Positions 26,249-34,551 of a DNA stretch of 37,634 nt are shown here, piece by piece; position 1 is the stretch's first letter, and each line of letters starts with the position of its first letter. The notes under the pieces are model-generated. The model worked only from the letters and a program-made list of their open reading frames with translations. It had not been told where the DNA came from and did no database searches. A program made the translations under genes and the position numbers. The DNA is from Fidelibacterota bacterium (GTDB taxonomy: Bacteria; Fidelibacterota; UBA2242), in assembly GCA_016783665.1 (NCBI GenBank), contig JADHWC010000014.1:1-37634 (forward strand), in the 5' to 3' direction.

Positions 26249-26583
26249 AGACCTGGAATTTTAAAACCACCGGGCATATTCGGCATTAGCCCACCTGTTA
26301 ATCCAGCCATTTTTTCCTGAGATAACTCCTGAGATTTCGATAATGCATGGTTCGTTGCGGCAACAACCATGTCTTCGACCATTTCAACATCGTCGGATAA
26401 TACTTCGGGATCGATTTTTATCGACAATATTTCCTGTTTGCCATTTGCAACAACTTTTACCATACCGCCGCCGGCGCTACCTTCGACCGTCATACCGGCT
26501 AACTCCTCTTGTATCACTTCCATCTTTTGCTGCATCTTCGTAAACTGTTTCATTATATTATTTAAACCACCTTTGGGTATCAT
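26245..26583 (-). CDS. ybaB: YbaB/EbfC family nucleoid-associated protein
   Basis: This 112-residue small DNA-binding protein has MKQFTKMQQKMEVIQEELAG as its N-terminal helix. The beta core is VKVVANGKQEILSIKIDPE, followed by a C-terminal helix and a Gly/Pro/Met-rich tail. It binds DNA as a dimer and is usually encoded between dnaX and recR, as here. I start at the ATG preceded by AAGGAG with a six-base gap. A longer frame would overlap the dnaX 3' end. Confidence 0.95.
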   Translation of the reverse strand: MIPKGGLNNIMKQFTKMQQKMEVIQEELAGMTVEGSAGGGMVKVVANGKQEILSIKIDPEVLSDDVEMVEDMVVAATNHALSKSQELSQEKMAGLTGGLMPNMPGGFKIPGL

Positions 26584-26593
26584 AGTTGACTCC

Positions 26594-28249
26594 TTATGTT
26601 GGAATAATTTCTCCGCTAAATGCATCCATTACTTTTTTTGTCATTTTGTCAAATTTACTCGTTTTCTGAGATTTGTTAGGATCTGTTTTATCCTTAATAC
26701 ATTTAATCTTTATCGGTTTATCGAGAACTTCCTCTATAATTTTTTCCACAACCGCTGAACGGGATTTTATCGTATTTAGATGAAATACAGCATCGTTCTC
26801 AAATATCACTTCTAATACATTGCCCTTGAGTTTATGAGGTTTCCCCTCTCTTAGAAATGACGAAAGCGATGGATTATCATCACTGATTTTCCCTATGATT
26901 GTATCCCATTTAGCGATTATATCTCCAAGGGTAATATTATTGTCTAAATCCTGATTTATTGCTTCAGCGGGTTCTTCTATCGGTCGAATTTCGGTTTTCT
27001 TATCTGATACAGGTTTAGGCTCGGGCTTGACTGGTTTCATACCAGTTGCTTTATCAGGCTGAAACAGATCTAAAGTTTCTTTAACAACTGATTCTGCCTT
27101 GTTATTCCGTAAAGTATATCCTTTATTTTTTATTGAATCCAATATATCTTCAACCGCAACAGTGTTATGCATAGCGCCCATACGTAATAATGTGAACTCG
27201 ATGTGCATTCTCTGGTTCAGAGAGGTTTTCAATCCAACCTGAGCGTCGGTAACGATCTTAATTAGTCGTAAAATATCTCCGCTAATCCATTTATCGGCTT
27301 CTTCAAGATAACGATTCTTTATATTATCGGGTAAATCCAGCATATCCACCGAATTTGTTGTATTGGCAATCAACAGGTTCCTGAAATGCTCTGAAAATCC
27401 GTTTAAAAATTCGGCTACATTAATACCTTCATCAATAATCTTACCCGCCAGTAAAAGTAGTGATTTTGCATTGTTCTGATAAATTTCATTTCCAATATCA
27501 ATATAAAATTCATAATCAATCAGACTTAGGATTTTACGGGCATCTTCCATCGTGACCGATTTATCCGAGGATGCAATTAATTGGTCAAGCAGACTTTCAG
27601 CGTCTCTCATACTGCCTTCAGCCTTTTTTGCAATCAACATCAAAATATCATCAGAGATATCAACACCCTCTTTTTGATCTATTTCGCTGAGCTGCCTGAC
27701 GATTTGAGCAACCGAAATCCGATGAAAATCATAGCGCTGGCATCTTGAAATAATCGTCGCTGGAATTTTGAGGGGTTCGGTTGTTGCAAAAATAAATATT
27801 ACATGCGGCGGGGGTTCTTCGAGAGTTTTTAAAAGAGCGTTAAACGCCTCTTTTGTAAGCATATGTACTTCATCTATGATAAAGATACGATAATTTGAAC
27901 TTGCCGGCGGATATTTTACATTTTCCCGGAGATCGCGAATCTGGTCGATACCACGATTAGATGCACCATCTATTTCCAGAACATCAAGGCTTCTTCCGGT
28001 AGTTATTTCTTTACAATTTTGACATTCATTACAAGGATTGTACTCATGAGGATTCGTACAATTCAGACTTTTTGCCAATATCCTTGCAGTGGATGTTTTC
28101 CCAATCCCTCTTGATCCGGTAAATAGATATGCATGGGAAATTCGGCTGGTTTTAATGGCATTCCGGAGTGTGGAACAGATATGTGACTGTCCGATGATTT
28201 CATCAAATCGTTGAGGTCTGTATTTTCGGGAAATTACTTGATAACTCAT
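26594..28249 (-). CDS. dnaX: DNA polymerase III subunit gamma/tau
   Basis: This 551-residue clamp-loader ATPase has Walker A at GSRGIGKT (45-52), zinc cysteines C64, C73, C76 and C79, IIDEVHMLT, and FATTEPLKIPATIISRCQR with the SRC sensor motif. AAA+ and oligomerisation domains run to about residue 360. A Lys/Pro-rich linker (KPVKPEPKPVSDKK) and a short tau-specific domain follow. No convincing programmed-frameshift site for a separate gamma subunit is seen; the A7 run near the 3' end is too late. The SRP RNA gene lies 11 bp upstream. Confidence 0.96.
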   Translation of the reverse strand: MSYQVISRKYRPQRFDEIIGQSHICSTLRNAIKTSRISHAYLFTGSRGIGKTSTARILAKSLNCTNPHEYNPCNECQNCKEITTGRSLDVLEIDGASNRGIDQIRDLRENVKYPPASSNYRIFIIDEVHMLTKEAFNALLKTLEEPPPHVIFIFATTEPLKIPATIISRCQRYDFHRISVAQIVRQLSEIDQKEGVDISDDILMLIAKKAEGSMRDAESLLDQLIASSDKSVTMEDARKILSLIDYEFYIDIGNEIYQNNAKSLLLLAGKIIDEGINVAEFLNGFSEHFRNLLIANTTNSVDMLDLPDNIKNRYLEEADKWISGDILRLIKIVTDAQVGLKTSLNQRMHIEFTLLRMGAMHNTVAVEDILDSIKNKGYTLRNNKAESVVKETLDLFQPDKATGMKPVKPEPKPVSDKKTEIRPIEEPAEAINQDLDNNITLGDIIAKWDTIIGKISDDNPSLSSFLREGKPHKLKGNVLEVIFENDAVFHLNTIKSRSAVVEKIIEEVLDKPIKIKCIKDKTDPNKSQKTSKFDKMTKKVMDAFSGEIIPT

Positions 28250-28260
28250 AATAGGCTATT

Positions 28261-28530
28261 GGCTATGCACCAGGCATTGAATCTGTTAATAACTACTCTA
28301 TTATGACTGTTAGCTCGCTTTCGGGAATCCTGCGGCACATAAAATGATCGGCTACCGCTGCTCCCTTCCAGGCCTGACGGGGTTTACCAATTTTCTATTG
28401 CGCAGAATGGAAAGTATCAACGCTACATATCACAACAAAGCAACCAAAACCTGACCCTCTGCCTGGCATCCACCCTGCTATAGCGGTTTGCAGGTTACAG
28501 GGCACCGCTGGCTCCCCATGTAGCATAGCC
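28261..28530 (-). ncRNA. ffs: Signal recognition particle RNA (large bacterial type)
   Basis: The minus-strand transcript contains the conserved helix-8 segment GGAAGGGAGCAGCGGTAGC. Its 5' half, with AGCGGTGCCCTGTAACCTGC and CGCTATAGCAGGGT, and its 3' end, TGTGCCGCAGGATT...GAGCTAAC, correspond to the Bacillus scRNA. The ends pair as GGCTATGC / GCATAGCC, which sets the boundaries at about 270 nt. It therefore includes the Alu domain and binds Ffh. It lies directly upstream of dnaX, the scr-dnaX-ybaB-recR order of Firmicutes. Confidence 0.93.
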
Positions 28531-28555
28531 ATAAAATTCATTCATCAAAAATCAG

Positions 28556-28628
28556 TGGAGCTGATGGGGATCGAACCCACGACCTCAGCATTGCGAACGC
28601 TGCGCTCTCCCAGCTGAGCTACAGCCCC
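28556..28628 (-). tRNA. tRNA-Ala (CGC)
   Basis: The cloverleaf GGGGCTGTAGCTCAGCTGGG... has anticodon arm CAGCG-TTCGCAA-TGCTG, giving anticodon CGC. The T arm is GTGGG-TTCGATC-CCCAT. The acceptor stem retains the G3:U70 identity pair for AlaRS. The discriminator is A and CCA is not encoded. The gene lies 25 bp upstream of the SRP RNA on the same strand. Confidence 0.96.
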
Positions 28629-28689
28629 ATTCAAAAATCAAGGTTTAAACTTAAAATAATCCCGGTTTGTTTCAAAAGGGTTATTTCGA

Positions 28690-29172
28690 TTATTTTTTCC
28701 TACGAAAAAGCCCCTTCTTTTTTGGTTTTTCAGCAGAATCGTCTTCTTTTTCAGCTCTATCTTCTTCCTCTTTTTTCCGCTCCATATTTTCCAGCCGCTT
28801 TTCGAATTCACTCATTTCTGCAAATTCTTCCTCTGATTCTGTCTCGGTTTCCTGCTGTTCTTCAGACGGTTTGGCAGCTATGGTCGCTTCTTTCAATCGT
28901 TCTTCTTTCAGCTTTTCAAGTTTACCAAGCATCAGAACGACTTCACCGTTGAATTCCTGGATGGTTTTTTCCAGCCGTTTCATCAATTCATCAGCCATTT
29001 GCTTTCCATAACTCTTACCGATATTATCAAGAATATCATCGAGTTTGCGTTTTATATATTCACTGCGCTTTTCGGTTTTACTAAAATCTACTTCAGGCAC
29101 TTTTTGTTCAAGTTGCTCTTCAGCGCTTTTTTCGCCTCTTCTGCTTAATCTTGTTCGCCGTGGGTCTGCCAT
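28690..29172 (-). CDS. Hypothetical charged coiled-coil protein
   Basis: This 160-residue protein is very rich in Glu, Lys and Arg. A basic N-terminus (MADPRRTRLSRRG) precedes a predicted helical segment at about 34-95 (YIKRKLDDILDNIGKSYGKQ, MKRLEKTIQEFNGEV). An acidic Glu-rich low-complexity region and a basic C-terminal tail (KPKKKGLFRRKK) follow. No enzymatic motif or signal peptide is visible, and I do not recognise a family. A Shine-Dalgarno-like AAAGGGAAA lies before the ATG. Its start overlaps the read-through extension of the interrupted gene upstream by about 28 bp, which suggests an original operon. Confidence 0.7.
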   Translation of the reverse strand: MADPRRTRLSRRGEKSAEEQLEQKVPEVDFSKTEKRSEYIKRKLDDILDNIGKSYGKQMADELMKRLEKTIQEFNGEVVLMLGKLEKLKEERLKEATIAAKPSEEQQETETESEEEFAEMSEFEKRLENMERKKEEEDRAEKEDDSAEKPKKKGLFRRKK

Positions 29173-29990
29173 AATTTCCCTTTCAATTTTTTAAAAGTAT
29201 AAGTTAAACGTCCAATAGAGTCAAGCCTTTTTATCTTACTTTTTCGAAACTCAATAATGGTTTTGGGTCGCAGCCAATCGACAATAGAAGGAGCAATATA
29301 ATAGCCGACAATCGTTCCAATCACAGCGCCGGAAAAATAGTAAATACCGGTCTGATTAGCAGGAATGGGAAATAGCGCATTTACTAATTGTCCTGCTCAT
29401 AATCCCGCCGATGTTGTTCCAATCATAGCCATCCAGTAAAGAATATCCGCTTCATCCTGACGGCTCCAGTATTTCATTTTATCGATAGATTTTATAGAAA
29501 TGTCATAGAATTGATTATCCAGTAATAACCTGATATTGTTCCGGTCTGATTTATAGAAGTAACCGCTATATTTCTGCTTATTATTCAGCTTTATGATGCA
29601 ATAGGAATTCACCGGCACTTCCGAAAGATGTTGTTCGGAAAATAGCGGTTTGTATTTTCGTTGTAAGTATTCCAGTTTATCTTTATCCGGCGGCTGTTTT
29701 TCACCAATTTTCCGACCCAACAAATAAACTTCGTATTGACTGTATAAATATTCCCGTATTTTAATTCTCTGATTGTCCCAATATTGAACGACGGCGACAA
29801 TACTATCACTGGGTAATCGATGGAACTGCGCATTGATAAAGTTATTGACTTCCGGAAACAGATGATAATGCGCCTTTTCAATAATATCTATTTCAGACCC
29901 GACATTCTCATGCACAACAATAATTTCACCTGCATAAATAAATATACATAATGTGATCTGAAATAGTATAAAAAGAGTGCTGAACTTCAT
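29145..29990 (-). pseudogene. Exported protein gene interrupted by an in-frame TGA
   Basis: The first 197 codons encode a signal peptide (MKFSTLFILFQITLCIFIYAG) and a mature domain of unknown function. A short beta-rich region resembles an SH3/LSM-like fold (INSYCIIKLNN-type strands, then KYSGYFYKSDRNN). A TGA (29397-29399) then follows SAGL. The same frame stays open for about 84 codons, reading AGQLVNALFPIPANQTGIYY, a glycine-rich membrane segment (FSGAVIGTIVGYYIAPSIV) and a basic tail, and ends at 29145. The extension looks like real protein. GGA to TGA is a one-base change. The annotated frame 29397-29990 may still be translated as a short protein. Confidence 0.65.
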
Positions 29991-30042
29991 GCTGATAAAA
30001 AGCCTCGCTTATTAAAGGGGACTTTTGTGCTTATTTCTTTTC

Positions 30043-30149
30043 TTAGGGGGTGTGATAAAATAACCTTAACATTATTAATATTGTAAATTCATAAATAACA
30101 TAATGATAAATCACCATGAATGACAACTTTATTCTATCACACCCCCTTA
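30043..30149. mobile_element. MITE-like element with terminal inverted repeats
   Basis: TTAGGGGGTGTGATAAAATAA at the left and TATTCTATCACACCCCCTTAA at the right form terminal inverted repeats of about 17-19 bp with one or two mismatches around an AT-rich 70-bp interior. TTA flanks both ends as a direct repeat and could be a target duplication. There is no open reading frame. It sits between the FecR-domain gene and the interrupted gene and may also act as a long hairpin downstream of the FecR gene. Confidence 0.6.
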
Positions 30150-30174
30150 ATTTATGATTGCTCAATCCGAATTA

Positions 30175-32322
30175 TCAGAAGTTAAAACCGGTTTCAATCG
30201 TTGTTATAGAGACCGATTCAGTTTTAGGATCGATCACTCCGTTGCCGTCATAATCCCGGTAGGTTCTCTGGAATACATAATAAATGACTGCCCCACCACC
30301 TAACTCAAAACCGGCTTTATAACCCAATATCGTGCTTTCCGAGGGCTTATTGAATAGAAATGGATTGGCATCATTATTGCGTTGATAGAATGCCATTGCA
30401 TCGGCTAATTTCGGGATTTTTCCCTTCGGGATAGATGCCGTTGCCATAAAACTCTTTATTTCAGCCCCCGAACTAAACATATGCTGGTAATAACTACCGA
30501 GAATAACATAATTCAGGATATTCACATCAAACGCGCCGAATACACCCTGCATGGGATCCTGAGCAAGGGCTATCTGTGATTTTGTAAAAATTCGATTATC
30601 TTTAATCTGAACCCGTTCATAATCATATGCACGATCCCAGAAATTAAATAGGAAATTCTCGCCGGCATAGCGGTATTCTAGAGTTAAATTGAAATATTTC
30701 AAGATATTGGCTCTCACTCCGGGAGCGGCAAAACCGAAACCTGGTGTAAATGCAGCCGGTTTTTTGACTTCAGCAAAGGATGTATCTTCAAAAGGGAAAA
30801 AACTGGCTGCCTGTCCATATACAACAACATTAAAAAGTTTATTCTTAAGAACTGGCATACCGATATCAAAGGACACTGCTCCATTTAAAATTCGGTCATA
30901 ATCGGATAATTTTGTGATTCCCTTTTCAATGATGGTTTCGCTCGGCATATCATAGCCGACAGATCTCAAATAATCCCGCTGAATTTGCGTAAAATTCGTT
31001 TTAAGTTCATCAATGACTTTATTATCGTCATCATCGGGATACATATCAAGTGCATCCGCCACTTCATCGTCATCGGAATCCGGTAAACCTTTATATGGAT
31101 AAACATCCAGGACAACAGAGCCACCTAGTGTAAGCGGTAGTTTTTTCAGTGGACGATAAGTTACACGTCCTGCCATAAGACCGGGACCAGTTATTTCTTT
31201 GGCATTAGCAACAAAGGCTTCCCAGCCCAAACTACCAATTTTCATTCCGGTATGGACGCCGACTTTGCGTACCTGGGGATACTCGGTAGTATTTGAATAA
31301 CCACTCATTAAGATACCGTAACCGAGTGTTACATTGTCCATAGCGCCCAATTTTGCAAAGAAAGGATCACCCTGCTGCGCCCAGCGAACATAATAAAATT
31401 TATCGAGATAATCGGAGAATTCATCCCACTCGTCTTTACGGATATTGCCTTGATCATCCATATAAATAGCAATATCCAGCGCCACTCCGAGTTTTCCAAA
31501 CTTTACTTCAGGTCTCAATGCGATTTGGTTATAGATTTTGTCATCGATAGTAACGGAACCAAGACCGAGTCCCATTCCATATGGTTTGGATTTCTTTGCG
31601 GCTGGTTCAGGAACTTCCGGAGGCATTTCGGCAGTTGTTGTAGGAACCTCCGCAACAGTTGTTGGCTGTTCGGGTTCAGGTTGATATACTTCTTCTTCCG
31701 GCTGGATTGGTTCAGGTTCTTCAGGAGCTGGCGCCTCTTCATCTATATCCTGAGGCATATCTGATTCTTCAACAGGCAGGTTTATTAATTGTCCCTGTGG
31801 AGTGGAAATAACCATCTGACCCGGGCCCATGCTTAATTCAACTCCGGTTATGAGGTTCAGCACATTAATGTTTCCCTCGACGCCATAAAACCGGTCACCA
31901 TATTGTGGAGAAACCACCGACCAGAATTTTGTACCTTTCACGGATGCTACCGATGTTGGCGTCTCAATCCGGAAAGAGCCTCTAACAGCGGGGGTGATAC
32001 TCGCCAGTACTCGACCACTTGATATTTTTACTGTTCGGACCGAAAATTCTTCCCGAATCGCTACTTCGGAATTTTTCCGTATTTTAACAAGACTTTTATC
32101 ATTGGTAAATATGACCGCAACGAAACCATCTTCAGCGGTCATAATCGCGTCACCGATATGCATCCCCATACCCATTTCTGCAGCAACATTGAATTCATTT
32201 TCGCCACTGGGTTTTACAAAGACCGTCCCGGTAGCTTTTAAAACCGTCGCAAAATATGCTTGGGCAGCCAGCGGCAATGTCATCGAAGCCACAATGATGA
32301 TTACAGATACTAATCTTCTCAT
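30175..32322 (-). CDS. FecR-domain protein with C-terminal outer-membrane beta-barrel
   Basis: This is a 715-residue exported protein. A signal peptide (about 1-22, ending LAAQA) precedes a FecR-like domain (about 45-165, IRKNSEVAIREEF, SGRVLASI, TPTSVASVKGTKF). A Pro/Glu-rich linker follows (about 195-245). The large C-terminal region has alternating beta-barrel-like strands and ends in ETGFNF, with the terminal Phe expected for BAM insertion. Two Asp-rich loops look calcium-binding: DSDDDEVADALDMYPDDDDN near residue 420 and DYDGNGVIDPKTE near the C-terminus. It probably resides in the outer membrane with FecR in the periplasm. No sigma/anti-sigma pair is nearby. GAGG precedes the ATG. The gene is downstream of a broken response regulator. 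Confidence 0.8.
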   Translation of the reverse strand: MRRLVSVIIIVASMTLPLAAQAYFATVLKATGTVFVKPSGENEFNVAAEMGMGMHIGDAIMTAEDGFVAVIFTNDKSLVKIRKNSEVAIREEFSVRTVKISSGRVLASITPAVRGSFRIETPTSVASVKGTKFWSVVSPQYGDRFYGVEGNINVLNLITGVELSMGPGQMVISTPQGQLINLPVEESDMPQDIDEEAPAPEEPEPIQPEEEVYQPEPEQPTTVAEVPTTTAEMPPEVPEPAAKKSKPYGMGLGLGSVTIDDKIYNQIALRPEVKFGKLGVALDIAIYMDDQGNIRKDEWDEFSDYLDKFYYVRWAQQGDPFFAKLGAMDNVTLGYGILMSGYSNTTEYPQVRKVGVHTGMKIGSLGWEAFVANAKEITGPGLMAGRVTYRPLKKLPLTLGGSVVLDVYPYKGLPDSDDDEVADALDMYPDDDDNKVIDELKTNFTQIQRDYLRSVGYDMPSETIIEKGITKLSDYDRILNGAVSFDIGMPVLKNKLFNVVVYGQAASFFPFEDTSFAEVKKPAAFTPGFGFAAPGVRANILKYFNLTLEYRYAGENFLFNFWDRAYDYERVQIKDNRIFTKSQIALAQDPMQGVFGAFDVNILNYVILGSYYQHMFSSGAEIKSFMATASIPKGKIPKLADAMAFYQRNNDANPFLFNKPSESTILGYKAGFELGGGAVIYYVFQRTYRDYDGNGVIDPKTESVSITTIETGFNF

Positions 32323-32339
32323 AATAACACCTCTAATAT

Positions 32340-32975
32340 TTATTTATTATTTTTTGATATAACACCAAGAATTATTTTTAAATCTAATAACTCAATTATA
32401 CTAAACTCCATCTTCGCTTCTTCTTCAGTATCATCCGAAAATTTCAACTTTACAAAAAAAGACCGGACAAGCCCGACGTCAATCTGTTGAATCAGCGCTT
32501 TAAAGGGCGTATTAATGCCGGTTTTGAAAACCGGGTGACTTCCTTCCCGATCATATCCTGGCGGCTGTATTTCAACTTCGTACAGAACGGTTGGGAACAA
32601 CCCAATATCGTATCGTCGCTGGCTAAATCCATATTTCGATTCAGCTGATCAAGATCAATAGGTTTTGAAATGAAATCCACCGCCCCCATCTCTATCAAAT
32701 CGTTGGTAACATTCCGGTTCCCTTACGCCTGTCAGGATAATAACAGGAACTTTATTGTCCATCTGATTTATCCTTTCAAGAACTTCAAAACCATCCATTT
32801 CCGGCATTATTAAATTTAAAAGAACCAAATCGAAATCTTCGGATTTTAATTGTTTCAATGCTTCCATGCCGGATTGCGTAATAGTTGATTTAAATCCTTT
32901 ATAATCCAAAAATTCTGAAAGAAAACTGCATACATTCGGTTCGTCATCAACTATTAATATTTTATTTCGGCTCAT
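32340..32975 (-). pseudogene. Frameshifted response regulator
   Basis: The first frame encodes a receiver start (KILIVDDEPNVCSFLSEFL, acid pair D10/D11). The phospho-acceptor position reads LLNLIMPEMDG, so Asp54 is replaced by Asn. The frame is lost after GVREPE. A +1-shifted frame continues with the expected receiver end, LIEMGAVDFISKPIDLDQL, including the conserved Lys-Pro. A third open stretch in the original frame (YEVEIQPPGYDREG through FVKLKFSDDTEEEAKMEFSI) runs to a TAA at 32340 and may be an output domain of unknown type. At least one and probably two frameshifts, plus the Asp to Asn change, indicate an inactive gene. Confidence 0.75.
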
Positions 32976-33030
32976 CTAATTATCTATCTTTCTGGATAAC
33001 TCAACATTTTAAAATTATTTTAGGGACATA

Positions 33031-34293
33031 TCAATATTTTTTATTTTGCGTCAGTTGAATAATTTCCTCTTCCGTCATCATATTAATTGAAACTTGCGAA
33101 ATTTTGGCGATGGTTCGTAATGGTAATGTCAGTTCATAATCAATCGTCTGGAATCCTTTTGACAAAAATACTGTGATCGTCCAGGGACCGGCGGCGATAT
33201 TAAACATGGGATTGAATCGTTTAACTTGATCACGCGATGCAGGCGAATTGATTAGTCTCGTCAGGGCTTGTCCATTCTCATCGATTAAGGAAATAACCGG
33301 AAAATACCGATACTCTCCATAGGCCACTTTTTTCACAAATTGAGATGTAAAAACATAATCATTCCCGGAAAATGAGTACTCGATATAATCCTTCCCCTCA
33401 TTCTTGTTTTTATACTTAAGGGTTTCCATAATTTCCTGAAGAATAGGGATCCGCATCTGATAATCAACCTTAAAAGATAAAATTACATCGCTTTTTTCCA
33501 GAGGGATTCGTTGAATTAACGGTTCGCTAATATTTATCTCGTAGGGATTGTTCAGAACGCGGTTTAAGATTTGTTCAAAACTATTAGTTTCGCGAATAAG
33601 ATCTTTGACTTTATTCGTAAAGGCATCTTGAGTAATGTCACTTTTCTGAAATGGTGTTGTGGCGTCATAACTTGCAGATGGCTTTTCCGTATAGGCGTTT
33701 AAAAGTTGTTCCAGTGCCTCGCCTATATTTTTAGTCGCTGCTGTCATTTCGCGAACATCATCGAGTTTTTCATCGGTAAACATATCTATTTTCTCGGTTG
33801 CCGGATGGGCTTCCTTTATTGATGGAGATGATCCGATGATATTTGGATCCAAAATCTCATCAAGCGCACCATTGACGACAATTATCAATTGTGCAAGATC
33901 CGATGATTTTTCTCTGACCGTTTTGTTCGCCAGCATTTCCCAGTTACCAAGGTCGGTTAGTTGCAGTTCAACAATAAATTCACCCTTTTTCCGCTGATAT
34001 GCGCCAGACAATACCAGATTCCTGGTCTCTCTGAATCGCGCATCACTGCGAATTTTTGATAGCGCATTGTCTAATTTCTCAGTTTTATACGCATGGATAT
34101 CTGGATTCATTTTAAAGTGGTCAATAATAAAATCAACAAACCCTTCTTTCAGCCAATTTATTTCTGCATCGTTATATAAATTATCAAAAGACATTACCCA
34201 CATATTAATTTGCGCCATTAAACCGGAACCGGATAACATAAAAATTACAAGCAAAAATCGTAATAAATATTTACCTTTTTTTTCGTTATTCAT
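33031..34293 (-). CDS. Exported protein of unknown function
   Basis: This 420-residue protein has a signal peptide (LLRFLLVIFMLSGSGLMAQ). The region after it, VMSFDNLYNDAEINWLKEGF then SGAYQRKKGEFIVELQL, resembles the TolB/CsgG-like fold used by envelope proteins and some FlgO-type proteins (FDNL...W...G...). The middle, rich in Thr/Ala/Lys, may be a linker, and the C-terminal part looks beta-rich (DYELTLPLRTI). No catalytic motif is visible. It ends 55 bp before the broken response regulator and precedes the FecR/barrel gene, so it may belong to one envelope operon. The start is the first ATG of the frame, about 260 bp from the divergent glnS start. Confidence 0.7.
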   Translation of the reverse strand: MNNEKKGKYLLRFLLVIFMLSGSGLMAQINMWVMSFDNLYNDAEINWLKEGFVDFIIDHFKMNPDIHAYKTEKLDNALSKIRSDARFRETRNLVLSGAYQRKKGEFIVELQLTDLGNWEMLANKTVREKSSDLAQLIIVVNGALDEILDPNIIGSSPSIKEAHPATEKIDMFTDEKLDDVREMTAATKNIGEALEQLLNAYTEKPSASYDATTPFQKSDITQDAFTNKVKDLIRETNSFEQILNRVLNNPYEINISEPLIQRIPLEKSDVILSFKVDYQMRIPILQEIMETLKYKNKNEGKDYIEYSFSGNDYVFTSQFVKKVAYGEYRYFPVISLIDENGQALTRLINSPASRDQVKRFNPMFNIAAGPWTITVFLSKGFQTIDYELTLPLRTIAKISQVSINMMTEEEIIQLTQNKKY

Positions 34294-34551
34294 CGTCGAT
34301 CCTGCAGATTATTGTGAAGATTTGTATAAGTATAATCAATTCTCTTGTTGTCTGTTCATACACATTAATTATTTATTAACGGGTTAAGTTCATTATTATT
34401 TAGTACGAAATCAAGCATTTTTCGTCATGACGCCTCATAGATCGATAAGATTGATTATTATCACAAATGACAACAACATCCCATTCGCTTTATGATGCAC
34501 CTTAGGATGGAATTTATTAAATTGGGGCTCGGAAAAATGGAAAGGAATAAA
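34294..34551. promoter_or_regulatory. Divergent intergenic region
   Basis: This 258-bp AT-rich gap separates the minus-strand exported-protein gene from plus-strand glnS, so both promoters should lie here. On the minus strand a TATACT hexamer (about 34330-34335) has a TGAACA hexamer about 18 bp upstream, a weak sigma-70-like pair. On the plus strand AAAGGA precedes the glnS ATG by six bases. I see no T-box, riboswitch or palindromic operator. Confidence 0.3.

Noticed and set aside
26625-26650. A7 run in dnaX as a programmed frameshift site for gamma
   Set aside because: It lies within the last dozen or so codons, far beyond the point where gamma ends, and no Shine-Dalgarno or hairpin stimulator is evident.
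28317-28337. TTTCGGGAATCCTGCGGCA looked like a third copy of the short repeat inserted in the four-helix-bundle gene
   Set aside because: It is the conserved 3' segment of the SRP RNA (TGCCGCAGGATT region), so the resemblance is explained by that RNA.
29397-29399. Genome-wide TGA recoding (for example to Gly or Trp)
   Set aside because: Many genes here end at TGA in ATGA or TTGA overlaps with the next gene (symporter, UbiA, pgsA), so TGA is used as a normal stop.
31515-31764. Open frames on both strands opposite the FecR linker
   Set aside because: They are shadows of the Pro/Glu-rich repeat coding sequence and show low-complexity composition.
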